Below are positions 31,650 to 40,690 of a DNA stretch of 64,000 nucleotides, in pieces. Every line of letters begins with the position of its first letter. The stretch's first letter is position 1. A program made the translations under genes and the position numbers. The DNA is taken from assembly GCA_949987565.1 (NCBI GenBank), contig OX465104.1:25445757-25509756 (forward strand), read 5' to 3'. The notes under the pieces were generated by a model. The model was given only the letters and a program-made list of their open reading frames with translations. It was not told the DNA's origin and did not search any database. The stretch comes from Luidia sarsii (taxonomy: Eukaryota; Echinodermata; Asteroidea; Paxillosida; Luidiidae).

Positions 31650-31830
31650 GATAAGATTTGAAGGTTTGCATGGTGGAAATACTTTGCGGAAGGTTTACAG
31701 TGACACCATATATCAACACATCTCTTTTGAGATGGAGTGTGGCTCTGAAAAGAGTTACTGGCTCGTTTCAAAGACAAACTGTCTCAAAAGAGATGTGTTA
31801 CGTGGTGTCACTGCAAACCCTCCACTGAAA
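31650..31830. repeat. Fold-back relative of the 88-bp satellite
   Basis: 'AAGATTTGAAGGTTTGCATG' and 'GGTTTACAGTGACACCATAT' match the 88-bp satellite of 62-64 kb. The second half, 'AAAGAGATGTGTTACGTGG', 'TGTCACTGCAAACCCTCC', is the same motif in reverse, so the segment folds back on itself. Single copy. Confidence 0.65.
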
Positions 31831-33204
31831 GAGCTTGTTTTAACCACTATTTCTAGAAGTATTCTCTGTTCTAGATGGCCGGCCATCTTGAACAGAGAAA
31901 TACATACAAGGCTGATCAACTTGACTGCACAGTACTTTGGCTGATCTGCAGCTGTGCATAAAAAGCAAGTCCTGACATACTGAAATCAGATGAAGAAGGC
32001 AATGCATGTCTGCACAGACCTGACAATCTCATCCTGAAAACAAGGCAAAAACCTCTCCACAGAAAAAAAAAACACCAGGGCTGGGTTATTCTAAGTCTGG
32101 AAGGAGAAAAAAAGAAAACTTCCCACCCCAAAGAAGCCATGCACAGAGCAAGGAGAATTTTTGGAAAGAAGAAAATGAAAATGAATGAGACAGACAGGAA
32201 TGAGTCAGACATTGAAGACTTGTTTTGGCCAATACCTTGAACGTATGAAGGAAAAGAATATAGAAGTATTTGACAGAAATCCATTGTCCTTAGTGTGATT
32301 GGCACCCATTTTCATTGACATAAGGTGAACGGTCCCCATGTTGCTTTGTATATTGGTTTCAAACATCCTGCTATCGTGCGTAAAAGTCTTATGATTTTTA
32401 AAAGAAAGTTATCACAGACAAATGTAGCACAGTGGAGGACAGAGTTATCAAGACCTGTGTTACACTAGGCCAGGGAGAAAAGAGAAAGAACAAAAAGATA
32501 GCTTTCTTGCCCCAAGGAAGCTGGGGAAAATATCAAGGGTTATAAAATACGCTTATGAAATACGCTTAACAGGAACTCAGAGGAAAAATGGTGTGAACAC
32601 CATTTTCAAAGTAAAGCGTACAGGAAATTTATTAAAGTGCACAAAATAATGGAAGGGTTCGACCTAAATGGTCTGACTGTATGAAGAAGATATGGTGAGA
32701 AAGTTGCCGTGAAATTCAGCCCTTTCAGTGATATATCAGCAGCTTTGCTAAAGGAGTCAGATCTGACTTAAAGAAAAACAGGAAAGGGATGATGTCAGGG
32801 TTCCATGTGAGATGAAGACAGATGGCCCTCAAAACTCTTCACAGATCCCTCCATCATGAAGACACACTTTAAAAACAAGAGCTACATCATCAGCTGACAG
32901 GCAAGTAGATCTCACAGAAATCACCGTTCCTCACCACCAACGTGGATCAGTAAAAAGCCCAACTACCCTGATTTCATGCCACATATAAAACCATTATGAT
33001 GCATCACATGGCTATGATGGCTTCATGAAATCATGGAGGGACATGCCTGCAAGGCTGGTGAGATCTACCAAACACACCACAGGTCCATCAAGACACAAAA
33101 CACCTCCACAAGTGATTCCCTGGTCAAGGTAAGTCTTCCAGAGCCAGTCCTTTGGTCACCCATAGCCAAGGACCATCCACCCTGCACACCACCCTCAATC
33201 ACCC
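31831..33204. other. Unassigned DNA
   Basis: No recognisable gene. Plus-strand 33033-33299 is open for 88 codons but has no signature and overlaps the dispersed repeat at 33205. Confidence 0.35.
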
Positions 33205-33370
33205 CCAATCAGCCCACCCATGGGTACACTCTGTACCCATGGCACCGTCCTGGCTGCTGGCCTTCGCACAGCGCACGTACCGGTGACACACCTGAGTGAG
33301 CATCCCAACACCATCCTCTCCAACAGTGCCACAGTCCCCCTGCCTACATGCTCCAGTGCACCAGGCCCCC
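33205..33370 (-). repeat. Dispersed repeat, partner of 25385-25530
   Basis: See 25385-25530. The minus frame is better preserved here (open 33199-33552, 117 codons) and reads 'GDCGTVGEDGVGMLTQVCHR' then 'YVRCAKASSQDGAMGTECTH'. Origin unknown; possibly part of a transposable-element protein or just shared repeat DNA. Confidence 0.45.
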
Positions 33371-33567
33371 TCCCAAGATGAGAGAGTCACCTCCTCCAGA
33401 ATCCTCCCCACGGGACCACTACAACCCCACTCCAAGTCAAAATCCATCATTTTCTCCCTAAGACTGAGATTGCACTGTATGGATAATTTCAACCAACCCG
33501 GTCTATGCAAACTGGAAAAATAATAAGATGAATATGCCAAAACGTTGCACATAAAAGCAGAATGTAC

Positions 33568-33763
33568 TTCAATGAGGTTTTGCCCTTGCTCGACGTGATA
33601 AACACTGAGTGCTCAGTGCTTTGCCCGGTGCCTGATAACAAATACTTCAGGCAGCTTGGGCGGGATTCGAACCCGCGACTCCCGAATTCTAGTACGGACG
33701 TCTTAAGCAAAGCACTGAGCATTCAGTGTTTATCACGTCGAGCAAGGGCAAAACCTCATTGAA
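33568..33763. mobile_element. 196-bp inverted-repeat element enclosing a tRNA-like core
   Basis: The left arm from 33568 ('TTCAATGAGGTTTTGCCC', 'TTGCTCGACGTGATAAACAC') is matched in reverse complement by the right arm ending at 33763 ('CACGTCGAGCAAGGGCAAAA', 'CCTCATTGAA'), with about 55 bases per arm and few mismatches. The centre holds a tRNA-like B box (33655-33712). Fold-back ends suggest a MITE or a tRNA repeat flanked by inverted duplication. A left-arm-only copy is at 57937. Confidence 0.75.
33655..33712 (-). repeat. tRNA-like half inside the inverted-repeat element
   Basis: The minus strand has 'GCGGGTTCGAATCCCGC', a perfect T-arm with consensus B box, preceded by 'TAGAATTCGGGAGTC' and followed by 'CCAAGC', which can pair with upstream 'GCTTAAG'. 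No proper D-arm, so not a functional tRNA. Confidence 0.55.
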
Positions 33764-33827
33764 TTACATTCTCTTCGACGCAAACATCATGACATATCTA
33801 TAAAAAAGCAGAATGAAAAAATAAGAG

Positions 33828-33890
33828 GTTCACTTATCCATGTAACAGCTTGTTCCTGCACGTTCTGCATGAGGTGTTGCTGCATCAAAC
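33828..33890 (-). pseudogene. Short exon-like segment, unit 1 copy
   Basis: The minus strand has an acceptor-like 'GTTTTTCAG' and then a frame reading 'LMQQHLMQNVQEQAVTW', a glutamine-rich helix-like peptide. Unit 1 reads on through TGG; units 2-5 (35105, 36573, 37862 and 39151 regions) lack one base and read TGA at that point. A possible donor is the GTGAAC after 'GGATAA'. Protein family not recognised; assignment as an exon is an inference from splice-like flanks and peptide character. Confidence 0.35.
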
Positions 33891-34175
33891 CTGAAAAACA
33901 TAATTTAAACAAATTAAACAATTGCTGGGAGCATAACATTTTCTCAAACTTTTGGGGGGATGCATATAAGAGCAGGTTTCCTGAGATGAATTTGTCTGTA
34001 AACTAAGATATTGTCTGATCTGCAGTTGTTTGGAAAGGCCAGCCCTGCGCTTGTATCATTGTCCTGCAACACAAGACTTCACTCACCATTAGATGGAAGA
34101 TGGTGAATATATGCCTCGACAATGTAATGCTCTACATTATACATATTATATCAATAGAACACAATTGTACTTAAC

Positions 34176-34467
34176 TTGCTGTTGACCGATGGTGAAGGTT
34201 TCTCAGTCTTGAAGATCCTGAGGATGTCTTCCATGTGGTGTGCTAGCCATCCTGTGTCACAGCTTGTGCTCGGACAATCCTGCAGGCCCTTGGTTGGGTC
34301 TTCCAACAGTGTCCGTCGCTTGGCTGTTGCAAGATACCAATACTTGCACAGCTTCCATTGGCGTTAGACATGACGTATCTGAGTGCTAGGATTTGCCAGC
34401 CAGTCTTGGTAGTTTGCCCTGCCATCTCCTCCTGTGACAACTTCCCTCAGGATCATCTGGTTGACAT
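34176..34467 (-). pseudogene. 292-bp exon-like segment, unit 1
   Basis: The minus strand is flanked by acceptor 'TTCTCTCTAG' and donor GTTAAGT. In the frame starting at base 3 it reads 'VNQMILREVVTGGDGR', 'NYQDWLANPSTQIRHV', TAA, 'RQWKLCKYWYLATAKRR', 'CDTGWLAHHMEDILR' and 'KTEKPSPSV'. Sequence on both sides of the TAA looks protein-like in the same frame, so this resembles a real exon with a nonsense codon. I do not recognise the family. The same TAA is in all full copies. Confidence 0.45.
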
Positions 34468-35088
34468 CTAGAGAGAAATTCAAAGAAAGAGAGCCCACCA
34501 CCTACTGTGTTAAGATGTGAATGGATTTTCCATTGTACATGTAGATGCAACAGAAATTTATGGGTTTGTATTTGAAATTGTACCCCCGAAAATCAATGAA
34601 ACTACAAATTACTTCCAAGATGACACAAATATTTCCATCTGCTTACTGACCAATAAACCAAGATTAATCAATCTTAAACATTCAGAGGGCCTGATGGTTG
34701 TGTGTACCAGGGCTCACTACCATCTGAGCTATCCAGCCCTTAGATGGTGGCTTTACCAGGGTGGGGGTGCCAGTCACAAGCATTTAATAACATACTTGAT
34801 GAAATGCAGTGACACCTTTAGTGGCCACTTTTCTTTCACAATTTAACCCTGACCCTTGCCGAACCTTCCAAATGCTTCCATTTTCAAATATTTGGGATAG
34901 TAGTTTCTCCATAAGACTGAGATTGCACTATATGGAACATTCCAACCAAATGCATATGCACTTTTTTCAATGATTTAATGATAACAAAATTAAGAGTAAT
35001 ATGCAAACTGCTTACAGACTAAAATGACCAGAATGGAATTATGAAAAATAGGAGGGCCTGACATTTTGATCCTAGCAGGACCTTTTTC

Positions 35089-36541
35089 AAAGGCAGAATG
35101 AAATGATAAGAGGTTCACTTATCATGTAACAGCTTGTTCCTGCACGTTCTGCATAAGGTGTTGCTGCATCAAACCTGAAAAAACCCATCAAATTAAACAA
35201 ATTAAACAAATGCTGGGAGCATAACATTTTCTCAAGCTTTTGGGGATGCATATAAGAAAGCATACTTGACGTCGGATGATTTGAATAAAAGAAATGAAGT
35301 TAATTGAAAGCTGAAATAAATGAAAAATGAAAAAGGAAAGCTCGTCTTCCATCTTTGTCTGATCTTGAGCCACTGTCAGAAAGTGTCTATTCTGCTCAAT
35401 GATATGCTTCTTTCACAATAAGAGCAGGTTTCCTGAGATGAATTTATCTGTAAACTAAGATATTGTCTGATCTGCAGTTGTTTGGAAAGGCCAGCCCTGA
35501 GCTTGTATCATTGTCCTGCATCACAAGACTTCACTCACCATTAGATGGAAGATGGTGAATATATGCCTCGACAATGTAATGCTCTACATTATACATGTTA
35601 TATCAATAGAACACAATTGTACTTAACTTGCTGTCGACCGATGGTGAAGGTTTCTCAGTCTTGAAGATCCTGAGGATGTCTTTCAAGAGGTGTGCTAGCC
35701 ATCCTGTGTCACAGCTTGTGCTTGGACAATCTTGCAGGCCCTCAGTTGGGTCTTCCAACAGTGTCCGTCGCTTGGCAGTTGCAAGATACCAATACTTGCA
35801 CAGCTTCCATTGGCGTTAGACATGACGTATCTGAGTGCTAGGATTTGCCAGCCAGTCTTGGTAGTTTGGCCTGCCATCTCCTCCTGTGACAACTTCCCTC
35901 AGGATCATCTGGTTGACATCTAGAGAGAAATTCAAAGAAAGAGAGCACACCACCTACTGTGTTAAGATGTGAAGGGAATTTCCATTGTACATGTAGATGC
36001 AACAGAACTGTGTGGGTTTGTATTTTAAAATGTACCCCCAAAAATCAATGAAACTATTAAGTACTCAAGATGACACAAATATTGCCATCTGCTTACTGAC
36101 CAATAAACCAAGATTAATAAATCTCAAACATTCAGAGGGCCTAATGGTTTGGCGTACCAGGGCTCACTGCCATCTGAGCTATCCAGCCCTTAGATGGTGG
36201 CTTTACCAGGGTGGGGGTGCCAGTCACAAGCATTTAATAACACACTTGATGAAATGCAGTGACACCTTTAGTGGCCACTTTTCTTTCACAATTTAACCCT
36301 GACCCTTGCCGAACCTTCCAAATGCTTCCATTTTCAAATATTTGGGATAGTAGTTTCTCCCTAAGACTGAGATTGCACTACATGGAACATTCCAACCAAA
36401 CCTGGCATATATGCATTTTTTCAATGATTTAATGATAACAAATTTGAGAGTATTATGCAAACTGCTTACTGACTAAAATGACCAGAATGGAAATATGAAA
36501 AATAGGAGGGCCTGACATTTCGATCCTAGCAGGACCTTTTT
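35089..36541 (-). repeat. Tandem unit 2 (1453 bp)
   Basis: Starts 'CAAAGGCAGAATGAAA' directly after the Penelope-end signature. Has an extra 163 bp (about 35265-35425, 'GGATGATTTGAATAAAAG' to 'CTTTCACAATAAGAGC') absent from units 1, 3 and 4. Otherwise collinear. Confidence 0.9.
35628..35919 (-). pseudogene. 292-bp exon-like segment, unit 2
   Basis: Same segment and splice-like flanks as unit 1, same TAA. It differs at several codons (for example Leu for Met near 'HLEDILR'), mostly single-base changes without indels. Confidence 0.45.
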
Positions 36542-37830
36542 CAAAGGCAGAATGAAAAAATAAGAGGTTCACTTATCATGTAACAGCTTGTTCCTGCACG
36601 TTCTGCATGAGGTGTAGCTGCATCAAACCTGAAAAACATCAAATTAAACAAATTAAACAATTGCTGGGAGCATAACATTTTCTCAAGCTTTTGGGGATGC
36701 ATATAAGAAAGCATACTTGATAAGAGCAGGTATCCTGAGATGAATTTATATGTAAACGAAGATATTGTCTGATCTGCAGTTGTTTGGAAAGGCCAGCCCT
36801 GCACTTGTATCATCGTCCTGCATCACAAGACTTCACTCACCATTAGATGGAATATGAATATATGCCTCGACAATGTAGTGCTCTACATAATATCAATAGA
36901 ACACAATTGTACTTAACTTGCTGTCGACCGATGGTGAAGGTTTCTCAGTCTTGAAGGTCCTGAGGATGTCTTCCATGTGGTGTGCTAGCCATCCTGTGTC
37001 ACAGCTTGTGCTTGGACAATCTTGCAGGCCCTCAGTTGGGTCTTCCAACAGTGTCCGTCGCTTGGCAGTTGCAAGATACCAATACTTGCACAGCTTCCAT
37101 TGGCGTTAGACATGACGTATCTGAGTGCTAGGATTTGCCAGCCAGTCTTGGTAGTTTGGCCTGCCATCTCCTCCTGTGACAACTTCCCTCAGGATCATCT
37201 GGTTGACATCTAGAGAGAAATTCAAAGAAAGAGAGCACACCACCTACTGTGTTAAGATGTGAATGGAATTTCCATTTTACATGTAGATGCAACAGAACTG
37301 TGTGGGTTTGTATTTTAAAATGTACCCCCAAAAATCAATGAAACTATTAAGTACTCAAGATGACACAAATATTTCCATCTGCTTACTGACCAATAAACCA
37401 AGATTAATAAATCTCAAACATTCAGAGGGCCTAATGGTTTGGCGTACCAGGGCTCACTACCATCTGAGCTATCCAGCCCTTAGATGGTGGCTTTACCAGG
37501 GTGGGGGTGCCAGTCACAAGCATTTAATAACATACTTGATGAAATGCAGTGACACCTTTAGTGGCCACTTTTCTTTCACAATTTAACCCTGACCCTTGCC
37601 GAACCTTCCAAATGCTTCCATTTTCAAATATTTGGGATAGTAGTTTCTCCATAAGACTGAGATTGCACTATATGTAACATTCCAACCAAATCTGGCATAT
37701 GCACTTTTTTCAATGATTTAATGATAACAAAATTAAGAGTAATATGCAAACTGCTTACAGACTAAAATGACCAGAATGGAATTATGAAAAATAGGAGGGC
37801 CTGACATTTTGATCCTAGCAGGACCTTTTT
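36542..37830 (-). repeat. Tandem unit 3 (1289 bp)
   Basis: Nearly identical to unit 4 along its whole length, including the same 'CTTGATAAGAGCAGGTATCC' deletion joint, so units 3 and 4 are the most recent duplication. Confidence 0.92.
36918..37209 (-). pseudogene. 292-bp exon-like segment, unit 3
   Basis: As unit 1; reads 'GGDGRPNYQDWLANPSTQ' and, after the shared TAA, 'LEDPTEGLQDCPSTSCDT'. Identical or nearly so to the unit 4 copy. Confidence 0.45.
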
Positions 37831-39119
37831 CAAAGGCAGAATGAAAAAATAAGAGGTTCACTTATCATGTAACAGCTTGTTCCTGCACGTTCTGCATGAG
37901 GTGTAGCTGCATCAAACCTGAAAAACATCAAATTAAACAAATTAAACAATTGCTGGGAGCATAACATTTTCTCAAGCTTTTGGGGATGCATATAAGAAAG
38001 CATACTTGATAAGAGCAGGTATCCTGAGATGAATTTATATGTAAACGAAGATATTGTCTGATCTGCAGTTGTTTGGAAAGGCCAGCCCTGCACTTGTATC
38101 ATCGTCCTGCATCACAAGACTTCACTCACCATTAGATGGAATATGAATATATGCCTCGACAATGTAGTGCTCTACATAATATCAATAGAACACAATTGTA
38201 CTTAACTTGCTGTCGACCGATGGTGAAGGTTTCTCAGTCTTGAAGGTCCTGAGGATGTCTTCCATGTGGTGTGCTAGCCATCCTGTGTCACAGCTTGTGC
38301 TTGGACAATCTTGCAGGCCCTCAGTTGGGTCTTCCAACAGTGTCCGTCGCTTGGCAGTTGCAAGATACCAATACTTGCACAGCTTCCATTGGCGTTAGAC
38401 ATGACGTATCTGAGTGCTAGGATTTGCCAGCCAGTCTTGGTAGTTTGGCCTGCCATCTCCTCCTGTGACAACTTCCCTCAGGATCATCTGGTTGACATCT
38501 AGAGAGAAATTCAAAGAAAGAGAGCACACCACCTACTGTGTTAAGATGTGAATGGAATTTCCATTTTACATGTAGATGCAACAGAACTGTGTGGGTTTGT
38601 ATTTTAAAATGTACCCCCAAAAATCAATGAAACTATTAAGTACTCAAGATGACACAAATATTTCCATCTGCTTACTGACCAATAAACCAAGATTAATAAA
38701 TCTCAAACATTCAGAGGGCCTAATGGTTTGGCGTACCAGGGCTCACTGCCATCTGAGCTATCCAGCCCTTAGATGGTGGCTTTACCAGGGTGGGGGTGCC
38801 AGTCACAAGCATTTAATAACATACTTGATGAAATGCAGTGACACCTTTAGTGGCCACTTTTCTTTCACAATTTAACCCTGACCCTTGCCGAACCTTCCAA
38901 ATGCTTCCATTTTCAAATATTTGGGATAGTAGTTTCTCCATAAGACTGAGATTGCACTATATGTAACATTCCAACCAAATCTGGCATATGCACTTTTTTC
39001 AATGATTTAATGATAACAAAATTAAGAGTAATATGCAAACTGCTTACAGACTAAAATGACCAGAATGGAATTATGAAAAATAGGAGGGCCTGACATTTTG
39101 ATCCTAGCAGGACCTTTTT
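37831..39119 (-). repeat. Tandem unit 4 (1289 bp)
   Basis: Same length as unit 3 with very few differences (for example TCACTACC against TCACTGCC in the tRNA-like fragment). Confidence 0.92.
38207..38498 (-). pseudogene. 292-bp exon-like segment, unit 4
   Basis: As unit 3. Confidence 0.45.
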
Positions 39120-40105
39120 CAAAGGCAGAATGAAATGATAAGAGGTTCACTTATCATGTAACAGCTTGTTCCTGCACGTTCTGCATGAGGTGTTGCTGCA
39201 TCAAACCTGAAAAACATCAAATTAAACAAATTAAACAATTGCTGGGAGCATAACATTTTCTCAAGCTTTTGGGGATGCATATAAGAAAGCATACTTGACA
39301 TTGGATGATTTGAATAAAAGAAATGAAGTTAATTAAAAGCTGAAATAAATGAAAAAGGAAAAAGGAAAGCTCGTCTTCCATCTTTCTCTGCCCTTGAGCC
39401 ACTGTCAGAAAGTGTCTATTCTGCTCAATGATATGATTCTTTCACAATAAGAGCAGGTTTCCTGAGATGAATTTATATGTAAACGAAGATATTGTCCAAT
39501 CTGCAGTTGTTTGGAAAGGCCAGCCCTGCACTTGTATCATTGTCCGGCATCACAAGACTTCACTCACCATTAGATGGAAGATGGTGAATATATGCCTCGA
39601 CAATGTAGTGCTCTACATTATACATGTTATATCAATAGAACACAATTGTACTTACATGCTGCCGACCGATGGTGAAGGTTTCTCAGTCTTGAAGATCCTG
39701 AGGATGTCTTCCATGAGGTGTGCTAGCCATCCTGTGTCACAGCTTGTGCTTGGACAATCTTGCAGGCCCTCGGTTGGGTCTTCTAACAGTGTTCGTCGCT
39801 TGGCTGTTGCAAGATACCAATTCTGGCACAGCTTCCATTGGCGTTAGACATGACGTATCTGAGTGCTAGGATTTGCCAGCCAGTCTTGGTAGTTTGCCCT
39901 GCCATCTCCTCCTGTGACAACTTCCCTCAGGATCATCTGGTTGACATCTAGAGAGAAATTCAAAGAAAGAGAGCACACCACCTACTGTGTTAAGATGTGA
40001 ATGGAATTTCCATTGTACATGTAGATGCACCAGAACTGTGTGGGTTTGTATTTCAAAATGTACCCAAAAAATCAATGAAACTACAAAGTACTTCCAAGAT
40101 GACAC
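39120..40105 (-). repeat. Tandem unit 5 (right part missing)
   Basis: Contains the 163-bp segment and the exon-like segment. It stops after 'TTCCAAGATGACAC' and joins the 'ATCAGAAAGTGTCTGTTCTG' part of another unit, losing the tRNA-like and Penelope-end parts. Confidence 0.85.
39656..39947 (-). pseudogene. 292-bp exon-like segment, unit 5, with consensus donor
   Basis: As the others, but the donor here is GTAAGT, the textbook consensus, where units 1-4 and 6 have GTTAAGT. Same shared TAA. If one copy derives directly from a working gene, the splice site favours this one. Confidence 0.45.
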
Positions 40106-40690
40106 TATCAGAAAGTGTCTGTTCTGTCAATGATAAGAGCAGGTTTCCTGAGGAATTTGTCTGTAAACTGAGATATTGTCAGATCTGCAGTTGTTTGGAA
40201 AGGCCACCAGCCCTGCACTTGTATCATTGTCCTGCATCACAAGACTTCACTCACCATATTCATATTCACAGGAATTTGCTCACCATTAGATGGAAGATGG
40301 TGAACATATGTCTTAGAAATGTAGTGCCCTGGTATAATGTGTTCACGGTTTAGTGTATTCATTTATCAATACAATCATTCCTCCAAGTCGATCAGTTTGT
40401 GCATGGTTTGCATACCCATCCGATCATGGATGGTTGGCGTCCTGAAACCATTAGCCAGCCCTGGCCATGAAATCACATTATATCTATGGAACACAATTGT
40501 ACTTAACTTGCTGTTGACCGATGGTGAAGGTTTCTCAGTCTTGGAGATCCTGAGGATGTCTTCCATGTGGTGTGCTAGCCATCCTATGTCCCAGCTTGTG
40601 CTTGGACAATCTTGCAGGCCCTCAAGTATTGCAACAGCTCCCTACTGGAAAACTCGGTCATCATTTGGTCATCAAAACAGTCATCAGTAA
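40106..40690 (-). repeat. Tandem unit 6, partial, cut by the 23-bp satellite
   Basis: Has the 'GATCTGCAGTTGTTTGGAAA' part, then extra sequence 40250-40490 not found in other units, then the first ~117 bp of the exon-like segment (40508-40624) before similarity fades and the 23-bp array begins. Confidence 0.75.
40375..40624 (-). pseudogene. Partial exon-like segment of unit 6 plus downstream coding-like stretch
   Basis: The end of the 292-bp segment (40508-40624; 'MEDILRISKTEKPSPSV') is followed on minus by DNA unique to this unit that stays open and reads 'GLANGFRTPTIHDRMGM', 'QTMHKLIDLEE', then stop. A splice acceptor-like 'TGGCCAG' precedes 'GGCTGGCTAATGG'. Possibly another exon of the same gene. 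Family unknown. Confidence 0.3.

Larger units (their letters stand above)
33804..35088 (-). repeat. Tandem unit 1 of the 1.29/1.45-kb array
   Basis: First of five full or nearly full units. Contents in plus order: short exon-like segment (33828-33890), exon-like segment of 292 bp (34176-34467), tRNA-like repeat fragment (about 34690-34760), and Penelope-end signature 'GGCCTGACATTTTGATCC' at about 35055. It lacks the 163-bp segment present in units 2 and 5. Confidence 0.88.

Noticed and set aside
36918..37209. Assigning the duplicated 292-bp exon to a named family such as an unconventional myosin
   Set aside because: The peptides looked faintly familiar, but no diagnostic motif could be pointed to, so no family is claimed.
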